Assembly: GCA_026928255.1 (NCBI GenBank)
Contig: JAIXKJ010000001.1
Coordinates: 1 to 64,000, forward strand
DNA length: 64,000 nt
Source of the DNA: Anaerolineales bacterium
Lineage (GTDB): Bacteria > Chloroflexota > Anaerolineae > Anaerolineales > Villigracilaceae
Direction of reading: 5' to 3'
The position numbers and the translations under genes were made by a program. Numbering within the stretch: the first letter of the stretch is position 1; the number at the start of each line of letters is the position of its first letter. Positions 49,549-58,304 of this stretch are shown here, in pieces. The notes under the pieces are model-generated. The model did not search any database. It was not told the DNA's origin and saw nothing but the letters and a program-made list of their open reading frames with translations.

Positions 49549-50406
49549 TCAATCTTCCGATGCGGCGGAGGGCGCGTATTGCGGGCGGATGTTGTAATGC
49601 GTAATGCCGTAGCGCAGGCGCTGCGCGAATTGTTTTTGGCGGGCGGCGGGCGCTTTGAAATGCGCCGTCAGCGAGGCGACCAATTTTTCCGTCGCGGCGG
49701 GGGTGGTTTTCTTTGCGGACGATTTGTTCAGTTTGTCGTAAGCAACCTTAAGGAAATCGTATTGTGTTTTGATTATCGCCGCGTTGACGATTCCGCCGCG
49801 CCCGCTGACGAAGACGTAGCCTTTGTATTCAGGCGAGAGCAATTCTTTCAAATTGTCCATCCATTCTTTAAGGTTTGATCCCGCTAAAAAGGGAGGTTGA
49901 TTTTTGAGAACTGAGTCGCCGAGAAAAATAATTTTTTCCTGCGGCAGATGCGCCCAAATTGCGCCGTCGGCAGGACCTGGACGATGTTCCAAAACGACGG
50001 GCGAATCGCCCCAGTGAATGGACAACTGATCGAGGAAGGAAATTTCGGGAGGCGCCCAGCGCACGCTTCCCAACCCCGGAATGGATTCCCAGTCCGCGCC
50101 TGTTTCTTCGCCTTGGGCTTTGAAGGCGTTTGGGCGGGCGCGAAAAATGAAGGCGGTTTTTTCATGCGCGACGACGGGGCAATCCATCGCGCGCGCGCCG
50201 AGCGTGCGGTCGGGGTGCGCGTCTAAGTTGACGAGCAGATGTTCCGCGCCGCCGCCTAAACTCATCAGCGAGGCGCGCCAGGAACGCGCGTCTTCCGGCG
50301 CGGGCGGCGCGTCAATTTGGATGAGTCCGCGCGGCGTAACAATCACGCCTAAGACGACGCCTAAAAATTGATCTTCAATGAAAACGTTTTTGGCAATTTC
50401 CTGCAT
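49549..50406 (-). CDS. Metallo-beta-lactamase-fold protein with altered metal site
   Basis: The 285-residue protein has the fold's pattern (GVIVTPRGLIQIDAP at the N-terminus, PQEKIIFLGDSVL later). The usual HxHxDH reads NLDAHPDR, so the first and last histidines are replaced. The later histidine is in VLEHRPGPADGA. Metal binding would be partial or absent. The C-terminal 80 residues are basic and helical. It is co-transcribed with the asparaginase gene. Function unknown. Confidence 0.8.
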   Translation of the reverse strand: MQEIAKNVFIEDQFLGVVLGVIVTPRGLIQIDAPPAPEDARSWRASLMSLGGGAEHLLVNLDAHPDRTLGARAMDCPVVAHEKTAFIFRARPNAFKAQGEETGADWESIPGLGSVRWAPPEISFLDQLSIHWGDSPVVLEHRPGPADGAIWAHLPQEKIIFLGDSVLKNQPPFLAGSNLKEWMDNLKELLSPEYKGYVFVSGRGGIVNAAIIKTQYDFLKVAYDKLNKSSAKKTTPAATEKLVASLTAHFKAPAARQKQFAQRLRYGITHYNIRPQYAPSAASED

Positions 50407-50486
50407 GTCGGTTCTAAAAAAATCCTTTCGGGCGATTCGTTTTGTAATTTAGTTTCTTGCAAATTTTTATGGATAGAAGCGAAAGC

Positions 50487-52616
50487 CTATTCTTGATGGT
50501 CGGGCTTAAACGTGAGTCGTCCTGTCTGACGTTTAATCGTCCCCGACGAGCGGCGTTGCGCGACGGGCAGCGAGAGCCAGAAGGTTGTGCCTTTATCTTC
50601 TTCGCTTTCGACCCAAATTTCGCCGTCGTGCGCGTGGACGGCGAGGCGGCAAAACGCCAACCCGACGCCCAACCCGCTGACTTTGGACTTGCCGCGAACG
50701 CGCGTAAATTTTTCAAAAATGCGCTCGCGTTCGGCAAGCGGAATGCCCGGCCCGCTGTCGCGCACCCAAAAGTTGACGAACATGCCGTCCGCGCTGGTTT
50801 GCGCGCCGATGTCAATCTTTCCGTTGGCGGGCGTAAATTTGATGGCGTTTTCGAGCAGGTTAATCAACACGCGATGAATCATGTCCACGTCCACCCAAAT
50901 TAACGGCAGGACGCTCAACGCGCGATTGGACAATTTATGCTGACGGGCTTTCGCGCCCGGCTGCACGTCGCGGATGGCTTCGCGGATAATCTCGACCGGG
51001 TCAATCGAATTTTGGTCGGCGATCTTTTGTCCCGCTTCGAGGCGGTTGATGTCGAGCAGAGAATTAATCAAACGCTGAATCCGCTCGGTGGAATTTCTTG
51101 CGATGACAAGCATCGAGCGCAGCGTTTGGTCTTCGGGCATGAGGACGCTGATCATCTCCAAACTGGAAACGATGTTGCCGAGCGGCGAACGCAGGTCGTG
51201 ATAAATCATCGAGGTCATGTCGTTGCGTAATTCGTCCAAATCTTTGCGCGAGGCGATGTCGCGCAAGATCCATTGCACCGCGTCGGAGTCGTGCAACTCC
51301 ACGCGCCGCGCGTGAACTTCGACCGGCAACTTTCCGCCTTCGCTGGTTTCCAACTCGGATTCATAAGAGCAAGAACCGCCGTTTTTGAGTTTGTTAAAAC
51401 TTATTTCTTCGTCGGCGCAGTTGACGACGTGCAGATTGCGGATGTTCGTCTGACGCAATTGTTCTTCCGTGTAACCGCTCAGTTGCGTCGCCTGACGATT
51501 CGCTTCGAGAATTTTTCCGTCCCAGTCGGTGATGAAGATCGGGTCAATGCTGTCTTCAAAAAGTTCTCGATAATGTTTGTGCGCGTTTTGCAGTTGCTCG
51601 AACAAACGCGAGTTGTCAATCGTCGTCCCCGCCAGGTTGCCTAAGCCGGTCATCACTTGCAAGGCGTCCGCGTCGAAGGAATCGTCGGCGGGATTAAACG
51701 CCATCAAAACGCCGATGACTTTATGATGCACCTGAATCGGCGCGATGGCGAACGCGCGCGCTTTGACGTCTTTCAGCGCTTTGGATTCTTCAAAAATAGG
51801 GTCGCCTTTGGAGGCGTAAAGGATGCGCCCCTGCGCGGATTGAATCACTTCGCCGCTGATTCCTTGTTGGGGCGAAATGCGGACTTTTGAAAAATAATCG
51901 GCGTGTTGTCCTGCCGCCGCTTCAAAGACGAGTTCCTCGCTTTGCAAATCAATCAAACCGAGCGCGGCGGTTTCGGCTTGCAGCGCCTGCATGGTGTGAT
52001 CGAGGATGCGCTGTAAAACGTCGCTCATTTCCAGCGAAGAGTTAATCGTCTCCGCGCCTTTCGCCAACGCGGACATCACCCGCGCCGTGCGTTGCGCTTC
52101 CGCGTAGAGTCGCGCATTTAACACCGCCACGCTGGCTTGGTCGGCGATGGCTTGAACGAATTCAAGGTGTTGTTCGTTGAAGGTGTTTGCGGTGGGATGA
52201 ACCAACGTAAGAATGCCGACGAAACGGTCGCGCGCGATGAGCGGCACGCAAATCGCCGACTTTGCCGCGCCGTCTTGGTCGTGCGGGCGTCGAAGCCAGC
52301 GCTCGTCTTTGTCTGTGTCGGGAATTAAAACGGGTCTGCGGTATTGCGCCACCCATCCCGCCAACCCGCGATCTACGGTGTCTTGAAGTTGATGCGTTTT
52401 ATGATCGTGAAATTGTTTGCCGTGAACAATCGCCGCGTCCACCGTTTGACCTTGATCGTCCACGACGACGACGCTTCCGCTCTCGCCGCCGACGTATTGG
52501 ATGCAAGCGTACAGAACTCGTTGCAACACAATACGCAAGTCTAACGCCGTAGCCAGTTCGCGGCTGACCTTTACCATTAATTCGAGCAAGGCTCGGTTGG
52601 GGTCGTCTATCGTCAT
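50487..52616 (-). CDS. Soluble hybrid-sensor-type histidine kinase (GAF-GAF-PAS-HisKA-HATPase)
   Basis: The 709-residue protein has no membrane segment. It shows two GAF domains (about 20-170 and 190-335), a PAS domain (about 340-455, HYRELFEDSIDPIFITDWDG), a HisKA dimerisation helix with the phosphoacceptor at about H473 (MIYHDLRSPLGN), and an ATPase domain with NAIKFTP, DSGPGIP and GLGVGLAF boxes. It would sense a cytoplasmic signal and phosphorylate a response regulator, but none is adjacent. Its start is 35 bp from the divergent HAD gene. Confidence 0.9.
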   Translation of the reverse strand: MTIDDPNRALLELMVKVSRELATALDLRIVLQRVLYACIQYVGGESGSVVVVDDQGQTVDAAIVHGKQFHDHKTHQLQDTVDRGLAGWVAQYRRPVLIPDTDKDERWLRRPHDQDGAAKSAICVPLIARDRFVGILTLVHPTANTFNEQHLEFVQAIADQASVAVLNARLYAEAQRTARVMSALAKGAETINSSLEMSDVLQRILDHTMQALQAETAALGLIDLQSEELVFEAAAGQHADYFSKVRISPQQGISGEVIQSAQGRILYASKGDPIFEESKALKDVKARAFAIAPIQVHHKVIGVLMAFNPADDSFDADALQVMTGLGNLAGTTIDNSRLFEQLQNAHKHYRELFEDSIDPIFITDWDGKILEANRQATQLSGYTEEQLRQTNIRNLHVVNCADEEISFNKLKNGGSCSYESELETSEGGKLPVEVHARRVELHDSDAVQWILRDIASRKDLDELRNDMTSMIYHDLRSPLGNIVSSLEMISVLMPEDQTLRSMLVIARNSTERIQRLINSLLDINRLEAGQKIADQNSIDPVEIIREAIRDVQPGAKARQHKLSNRALSVLPLIWVDVDMIHRVLINLLENAIKFTPANGKIDIGAQTSADGMFVNFWVRDSGPGIPLAERERIFEKFTRVRGKSKVSGLGVGLAFCRLAVHAHDGEIWVESEEDKGTTFWLSLPVAQRRSSGTIKRQTGRLTFKPDHQE

Positions 52617-52651
52617 CCCGTTAAGTATAGCCCCTTTGGTACAATTAATCT

Positions 52652-53314
52652 ATGCCCCTCGATAAATCTCGCATCCGCGCGCTGTGTTTCGACGTGGACG
52701 GCACGCTGAGCGACACTGACGATTTATACGTCCAAAAAGCGGAGAAATATTTTCCCCGTTTTTTGTTTAAGGATTCGCATCGCGCCGCCCGCCGCTTGGT
52801 GATGTGGCTGGAAGCGCCGGGCAACGCGCTGATGAGTTTCGCCGACACGCTGCATCTCGACGATGAAATGATCGCCGTCGTCAACTGGCTGACGCGCAAC
52901 CGAAAATATTCCGACGCCGATTTTCTGCTGATGCGCGGCGCGGACGAAATGCTCAAACGCTTGCACGGACGCTACCCGATGGCGGTCGTCAGCGCGCGCC
53001 ACGAAAAGGGGACGCTGCGTTTTTTGGAGCGCTTCAACCTCGTCCAATATTTTGACGCGGTGATTAGCGGACTTTCCGCGACGCACACGAAACCGTATCC
53101 CGACCCCGTTTTGTTGGCTGCCAAACGAATGAACGTCGCCCCCGAAGATTGCTTGATGATCGGCGACACGACGGTGGACATCCGCGCGGGCAAAGCGGCG
53201 GGGGCGCAAACCGTCGGCGTGCTTTGCGGCTTTGGCGAAGAAGCCGAATTGCGGCGCTTCGGCGCGGACGAAATTCTCGTCCACACGACGGATTTGTTGG
53301 ACGTTTTAGAATAA
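52652..53314 (+). CDS. HAD-family phosphatase
   Basis: The 220-residue protein has HAD motif I FDVDGTLSDT, motif II in VVSARHEKG (S), motif III K in THTKPYPDP and motif IV MIGDTTVDIRAGK. It is close in layout to phosphoglycolate phosphatases/PGMB-like phosphatases. The cap domain (about 25-95) is unusual in wording and the substrate is unknown. It starts 35 bp from the divergent kinase gene; TACAAT just upstream is a possible -10. Confidence 0.88.
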   Translation: MPLDKSRIRALCFDVDGTLSDTDDLYVQKAEKYFPRFLFKDSHRAARRLVMWLEAPGNALMSFADTLHLDDEMIAVVNWLTRNRKYSDADFLLMRGADEMLKRLHGRYPMAVVSARHEKGTLRFLERFNLVQYFDAVISGLSATHTKPYPDPVLLAAKRMNVAPEDCLMIGDTTVDIRAGKAAGAQTVGVLCGFGEEAELRRFGADEILVHTTDLLDVLE

Positions 53315-53369
53315 TTTTTGGCGGTTATACAAATCGCCTTACGCCGCGTTGCGGTAGAGAAAATAAAAT

Positions 53370-53460
53370 CCCCTCTCCCTTGAGGGAAGGGAGGTTCATT
53401 TTCCTCGCAGAGGAAATAAAAAAATCCCCTCTCCCAAAGGGAGAGGGGTAGGGTGAGGGA
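53370..53460. repeat. REP-like cluster after the HAD gene
   Basis: Two copies of the CCCCTCTCCC...GGGAGAGGGG palindrome (53370-53395, imperfect, and 53426-53448) flank a 7-bp inverted repeat TTTCCTC/GAGGAAA (53400-53416). This is the same family that is inserted in valS, here in the convergent gap between the HAD gene and the ABC exporter. Confidence 0.8.
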
Positions 53461-53475
53461 AAACCTAATAAAAAT

Positions 53476-55329
53476 CTACGCCGCCGCGCTTTCTTCTGTC
53501 CTCTTAAACTGACTCATATATAACTCGTGATAGAAGCCGCCTTTGGCGAGCAACTCTTTGTGCGTTCCTTGTTCGATGATGTCGCCGTGATTCATCACTA
53601 AAATTAAGTCCGCGTCGCGCACGGTGGAAAGGCGGTGGGCGATGACGAACGAGGTGCGATTCTTCATCAAGTTGTTCATGGCGCGTTGAATTAAAACTTC
53701 GGTGCGCGTGTCCACGCTGGAAGTGGCTTCGTCGAGAATCAAAATCTTCGGGTCGGCGAGGAAGGCGCGCGCGATGGTCAGCAACTGCATTTGTCCCTGC
53801 GAGATGTTCGAGGTCTCTTCGTTCAAAATCATGTTGTAGCCTTCGGGCAGCGTGTGGACGAAATGATCTACATGCGCCATTTGCGCGGCGGCGATCACTT
53901 CGTCGTCGGTCGCGTCGGGGCGCCCGTAGCGGATGTTTTCCATAATCGAACCGTTGTACAGCCAAGTGTCTTGCAAGACCATGCCGAACATGCGCCGCAA
54001 ATCTTTGCGCGTAAAATCGCGGATGTCGCGCCCGTCCACGAGGATTTTGCCGGCGTCCACGTCGTAGAAGCGCATCAGCAGTTTGACCATTGTCGTTTTG
54101 CCCGCGCCAGTCGGGCCAACGATGGCGATCTTTGAACCGGGCTTCGCCTGCGCCGAAAAATTGTGGATGATCGGTTTCGTCGCGTCGTAGCCGAAGCGCA
54201 CGTTTTGAAACGCGACGTCGCCTTTGACGTTTTCCAATTTGACCGGCGTCTGCGTGTCGGGCGTTTCTTCGTCTTCGGCGAGGAACTCGAAGACGCGCTC
54301 CGCCGCCGCCGCCGTTTGTTGCAAGACGTTGGAGATGTTCGCCAGTTGCGTCAGCGGCTGCATAAACGAGCGGACGTATTGAATGAAGGCTTGAATGTCG
54401 CCGACGGTGATGGCGTTGCGAATGGCGAGGTAGCCGCCCAAAATGGCGACCGCCACATAACCGAGGTTGCCGATGAACATCATAATCGGCATCATCAAGC
54501 CCGAGAGGAATTGCGACTTCCACGCCGTGTCGTAAAGCGTGTTGTTCGATTCGTCGAACTTGGCGACGCTTTCTTCTTCGCCGTTGAAGGCTTTCATCAC
54601 GATGTGGCCGCCGTACATTTCTTCCACATGTCCGTTGACGTGCCCCAAATAATCCTGTTGTTGTTTGAAGAATTTTTGCGATTGCTTAACGATGAGCATG
54701 ACCGTAACCATCGAAAGCGGAATGACGATTAATGCCACGAGCGTCATCTTCCAACTGATGGCGAGCATCATAATCAACACGCCGACGACGGTAACCAACG
54801 AAGTGATGATTTGCGTCAGGCTTTGGCTGAGCGTTTGGTTGAGCGTGTCCACGTCGTTGGTGAAGCGCGAGAGAACTTCGCCGTAGGTTGTGCCGTCAAA
54901 ATATTTCAACGGCATGCGGTTTAATTTTTCCGAAAGGTCGCGGCGGAAGCGATAGGAAATGTCCGTCGAGACGTTGGCCATAATCCAGCCTTGAACGTAG
55001 GCGAAGAAGGAAGAGATGATATAAAGGAAGAGCGTAATCAGCGCAACGCGCCCGATGTAGGCGAAGTCAATGTCGCCTGTGCCGCTTAATTTTGCCATCA
55101 CGCCTTCAAAGAGTTTGGTGGTGGCGTTGCCGAGAATTTTCGGACCGGCGATGTTGGCGGCGGTGGAGAAGACGGCGAAGACCAAGACCAATAACATCAG
55201 CCCGCGATAAGCGCCGAGATATTGAATCAGTTTTCGCATCGTGCCTTTGAAGTCGCGCGCTTTTTGAATCGGCGCGCCCATCACGGCGTGTCCCGCGCTG
55301 GGACCTTGTTGACCGGGGCGGCGCATCAT
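53476..55329 (-). CDS. ABC exporter half-transporter, catalytic-Walker-B subunit
   Basis: The 617-residue protein has six membrane segments and an ATPase: Walker A GPTGAGKTT, Walker B ILILDEATSSVD with a catalytic glutamate, but a changed signature (ISQGQ instead of LSGGQ). Its partner upstream has the opposite defect, so the two should form a heterodimer with one degenerate site, like TM287/288. It overlaps the partner by 4 bp. Confidence 0.9.
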   Translation of the reverse strand: MMRRPGQQGPSAGHAVMGAPIQKARDFKGTMRKLIQYLGAYRGLMLLVLVFAVFSTAANIAGPKILGNATTKLFEGVMAKLSGTGDIDFAYIGRVALITLFLYIISSFFAYVQGWIMANVSTDISYRFRRDLSEKLNRMPLKYFDGTTYGEVLSRFTNDVDTLNQTLSQSLTQIITSLVTVVGVLIMMLAISWKMTLVALIVIPLSMVTVMLIVKQSQKFFKQQQDYLGHVNGHVEEMYGGHIVMKAFNGEEESVAKFDESNNTLYDTAWKSQFLSGLMMPIMMFIGNLGYVAVAILGGYLAIRNAITVGDIQAFIQYVRSFMQPLTQLANISNVLQQTAAAAERVFEFLAEDEETPDTQTPVKLENVKGDVAFQNVRFGYDATKPIIHNFSAQAKPGSKIAIVGPTGAGKTTMVKLLMRFYDVDAGKILVDGRDIRDFTRKDLRRMFGMVLQDTWLYNGSIMENIRYGRPDATDDEVIAAAQMAHVDHFVHTLPEGYNMILNEETSNISQGQMQLLTIARAFLADPKILILDEATSSVDTRTEVLIQRAMNNLMKNRTSFVIAHRLSTVRDADLILVMNHGDIIEQGTHKELLAKGGFYHELYMSQFKRTEESAAA

Positions 55330-57569
55330 GCTAATTCCTCCAAGTTCAATTGCGAGAGGGCAATTTCTTTATACGTTTCGCAGTTTTCCATGAGTTCGTT
55401 ATGCGTTCCTTTGCCGACGATTCTGCCGTTGTCTAACACGAGAATCTGCTCGGCGTTTTTGACGGTGGAGACGCGCTGCGTAACGATCAACAGCGCGCTG
55501 TCTTTTGATTTTTCTTTGAAAGCGCGGCGCAACGCGGAATCGGTTTTGAAATCCAGCGCGGAGAAACTGTCGTCGAGGATGTAAATCGGCGGCTGTTTGA
55601 CGACGGCGCGCGCAATCGAGAGGCGCTGTTTTTGTCCGCCGGAGACGTTGCCGCCGCCTTGCGCGATTTCAGTTTGCAAGCCTTCGGGCTTTTCGTCGAC
55701 GAACTCGCGCGCTTGGGCGATGTCAATCGCGGATTGCAGCACAGAGTCGGCGGCGTGTTTGTCGGCGTAGCGCAGGTTGCTTTCAATCGTCCCCGAAAAG
55801 AGCGCGGACTTTTGCGGCACATAACCGATTTTGGCGCGCAGGTCGTGTTGCGTTACGTCGCGGATGTCCACGCCGTCAATGAAAATCGAGCCGTCGGAGA
55901 CTTCGTAAAAGCGCGGAATCAAATTGACGATGGTGGATTTGCCCGAACCCGTCGAACCGATGAGGGCGGTGGTTTGTCCGGGCTTGGCGGTGAAACTGAC
56001 GTTTTGAATCGCGTCTATGTCGCCGCCGGGGTAACGAAAAGAGACGTTGCGAAATTCAATCTCGCCCTTAAACGGTTCGGGGAATTTGACCGGCGTCTGC
56101 GGGTCGTGAATGTGCGGTTCGGTGGCCAGCGCTTCGTCAATGCGCTCGGCGGAAACCGACGCGCGCGGAATAATAATGAACATCATCGAAAGCATGACGA
56201 AGGCCATCATAATTTGCATGGCGTATTGCATAAAAGCCATCATATCGCCGACTTGCATGTTGGACGCCGCGATTTGATTCGCGCCGAACCAAATGGTCGC
56301 CAGCATCACGCCGTTCATAATCAACATCATCAGCGGCATCATAATCACCATCACGCGGTTGATGAACAAACTGACGGCGGTCAAATCTTTGTTGGCGACG
56401 TCGAAGCGTTTCTCTTCAAAATTTTCCATCGTAAAAGCGCGGACGACCATCATGCCCGTCAAGTTTTCGCGCGCCACAAGGTTAATGCGGTCGGTCAACT
56501 TTTGGATGGCTTTGAACTTCGGCAGCGAAACGGTGAAGACGACGGCAATCAAACTGACGATGAGCGCGACGGCGACGCCGATCATCCACGCCAGCGGCGA
56601 CTCGTTCGCCAACACTTTGAGGATGCCGCCAATGCCCATCAGCGGGGCGTAGAACATCATGCGAATCATCATCATGCTTACCATTTGAATTTGCGTTACG
56701 TCGTTGGTTGTGCGCGTGATGAGCGAAGCGGTGGAGAATTTGTCAAACTCGGCGCTGGAAAAACTTTCGACGCGCTGAAACAAGGCGCGGCGAATGTCGC
56801 GCGCCATGCCCGCCGCGATCTTGGCGGCGAGGAAACCGATGAAAACGGTGGATATGCCCGAAAGCAACGTCAGCAAGAGCATCCATCCGCCGGCAGTGAG
56901 GATGTAATTGTTTTGCAGTTTTTCGGTGTCCATGCCCAGCGCTTCGTACTCTTGGCGGACGATGTTGATTCCCGCTTGGGTCATCATCGTGTCGCCCAGC
57001 GCGGAAAATTTATCGCTGAACGAGGCGCTAATTTGAGCGGTCTTTTCGGGCGGCAGTTTTGCCAACACGTCGAAGAGGTCGGTCCCCGGCGGCAGTTTGC
57101 TGAGGTCGAACCCGCCCATCGCTTCGCCCATCTTTGCCGCCGCTTCGGGGTCGGCGAGGGCTTTTTCCAAACCTGCGGTCGTCAGCAACGCTTTCGCCAT
57201 AATCGGATTGAGGCGATTAATTTCTTCCTGCGAAATATCGTTGCGGACGTAAACGGGTTCGTTCGCCAGCGCGGGATATTTCTTAAGGTAGGTTTCGTAA
57301 TCGGGCGAGGATTTATCCGCAAGGGTATAAGCGGCGCGGACGTCGTCCTGATCTTGTCCGTCGAGGAAGACGAGGACGTGATCCATTTCTTTGGCGCGCA
57401 TGGCTTGCGGCAGCGAATCTTCCACGCCGCCTTGCTGAATGCCCGTGTTGACAATGTGCGAAAGGTAATCGGGCAGCGCCAAGTCGAGGTTGACTTGCCC
57501 GAAGATTAACGCCACCGCCAAAAGCAACATCCAGCGATAGGGTTTGACGAATTTCATTAATTTCATCAT
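55326..57569 (-). CDS. ABC exporter half-transporter with large extracytoplasmic insertion
   Basis: The 747-residue protein has an insertion of about 180 residues between membrane helices 1 and 2 (about 40-225, rich in Asp/Glu/Lys/Pro). An ATPase follows with Walker A GSTGSGKST, an intact signature VSGGQKQRL and Walker B ILDDSFSALD, in which Asp replaces the catalytic Glu. This is the degenerate-site partner of the downstream gene. The family with this insertion is known mainly from Firmicutes, where it exports toxic compounds. It is controlled by the MarR gene just upstream. Confidence 0.9.
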   Translation of the reverse strand: MMKLMKFVKPYRWMLLLAVALIFGQVNLDLALPDYLSHIVNTGIQQGGVEDSLPQAMRAKEMDHVLVFLDGQDQDDVRAAYTLADKSSPDYETYLKKYPALANEPVYVRNDISQEEINRLNPIMAKALLTTAGLEKALADPEAAAKMGEAMGGFDLSKLPPGTDLFDVLAKLPPEKTAQISASFSDKFSALGDTMMTQAGINIVRQEYEALGMDTEKLQNNYILTAGGWMLLLTLLSGISTVFIGFLAAKIAAGMARDIRRALFQRVESFSSAEFDKFSTASLITRTTNDVTQIQMVSMMMIRMMFYAPLMGIGGILKVLANESPLAWMIGVAVALIVSLIAVVFTVSLPKFKAIQKLTDRINLVARENLTGMMVVRAFTMENFEEKRFDVANKDLTAVSLFINRVMVIMMPLMMLIMNGVMLATIWFGANQIAASNMQVGDMMAFMQYAMQIMMAFVMLSMMFIIIPRASVSAERIDEALATEPHIHDPQTPVKFPEPFKGEIEFRNVSFRYPGGDIDAIQNVSFTAKPGQTTALIGSTGSGKSTIVNLIPRFYEVSDGSIFIDGVDIRDVTQHDLRAKIGYVPQKSALFSGTIESNLRYADKHAADSVLQSAIDIAQAREFVDEKPEGLQTEIAQGGGNVSGGQKQRLSIARAVVKQPPIYILDDSFSALDFKTDSALRRAFKEKSKDSALLIVTQRVSTVKNAEQILVLDNGRIVGKGTHNELMENCETYKEIALSQLNLEELA

Positions 57570-57608
57570 TGGGAAAAGAACTCCTGAAATATAGAATAAA
57601 TGCGAGAT

Positions 57609-58058
57609 TTACGGCGCTTCGATTAACGAATGCGCCGCTTCGGTTAAGATGCGCAGCGCCTCGGCGACTTTGGCTTTGTCTTGCGCGTCGAGGCTGGAGG
57701 TGATGCCGTCCATCCACCGATAGCGTTCGGCGAGACCGGTTTCTACTAATTTTTTTCCGCGCTGCGAAAGTTGAATCAACTTAACGCGACGGTCGGCGGG
57801 GTCTTCGGCGCGTTCGATTAAATCGGCTTGCACGAGTTTGTCCGCGAGTTGACTGGCGGCAGCGGGCGAGACGCCGAAACGCTCGCCGACTTCCGAAATG
57901 CCGACTTGCTTCTTGTAGTGCAATTGCATCAGCACGCTGAATTGCGCCATCGTCAACCCTGACTCTTTGACGAAGCGATTCCAGCCGCGCATGGATTGGT
58001 GCATGAAAAGATCCGTCCACTGACGCAGCGATTTTGAAATAGAAACGGTTTCGACCAT
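57609..58058 (-). CDS. MarR-family repressor of the ABC exporter
   Basis: The 149-residue protein has the MarR winged helix (VGISEVGERFGVSPAAASQL, about 53-73, with wing DPADRRVKLIQLS). It is the first gene of the exporter unit. A perfect 18-bp palindrome covers its promoter, so autorepression relieved by a ligand exported by the ABC pair is likely. Confidence 0.92.
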   Translation of the reverse strand: MVETVSISKSLRQWTDLFMHQSMRGWNRFVKESGLTMAQFSVLMQLHYKKQVGISEVGERFGVSPAAASQLADKLVQADLIERAEDPADRRVKLIQLSQRGKKLVETGLAERYRWMDGITSSLDAQDKAKVAEALRILTEAAHSLIEAP

Positions 58059-58075
58059 AGTTAATCCTTCTTTTT

Positions 58076-58119
58076 AGTTAAGCGCGCTTAACTTTATGCA
58101 GTAGTTAAGTTTTCGTCAA
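58076..58119 (-). promoter_or_regulatory. Promoter with MarR-type operator
   Basis: AGTTAAGCGCGCTTAACT (58076-58093) is a perfect palindrome. On the minus strand TTGACG (58114-58119) and TAAAGT (58091-58096) are spaced by 17 bp, so the palindrome touches the -10 and start point. A half-site AGTTAAG lies at about 58102-58108, between -35 and -10. Confidence 0.85.
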
Positions 58120-58161
58120 GGGCAGGGAGATTAGAGAAATGTAAGTTTTTTGGACGAAGCC

Positions 58162-58304
58162 AGAGTCCGCTTACCCGTCCGTTTCTCGTCCGTGATTCCG
58201 CGACAGAGTCCGCTTACCCGTCCGTTCCCATCCGTGAGTCCGTGAAAGAGTCCGTTTATAAGTCCGTTTATTCCTCCGCGATTTCGTGATAGAGTCCGTT
58301 TATG
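58162..58304. repeat. Tandem repeats of about 43 bp ending in a start codon
   Basis: Units begin AGAGTCCG at 58162, 58205, 58247 and 58291 (43, 42, 44 bp and a partial fourth). Each contains several GTCCG words. The fourth unit runs into the ATG of the DMT gene at 58302. The sequence between promoter and gene is therefore built of repeats. Confidence 0.85.

Noticed and set aside
55632..57509. A 625-codon plus-strand open frame
   Set aside because: It is antisense to the ABC exporter gene, His/Arg-rich in composition, and arises from the codon bias of the opposite strand.
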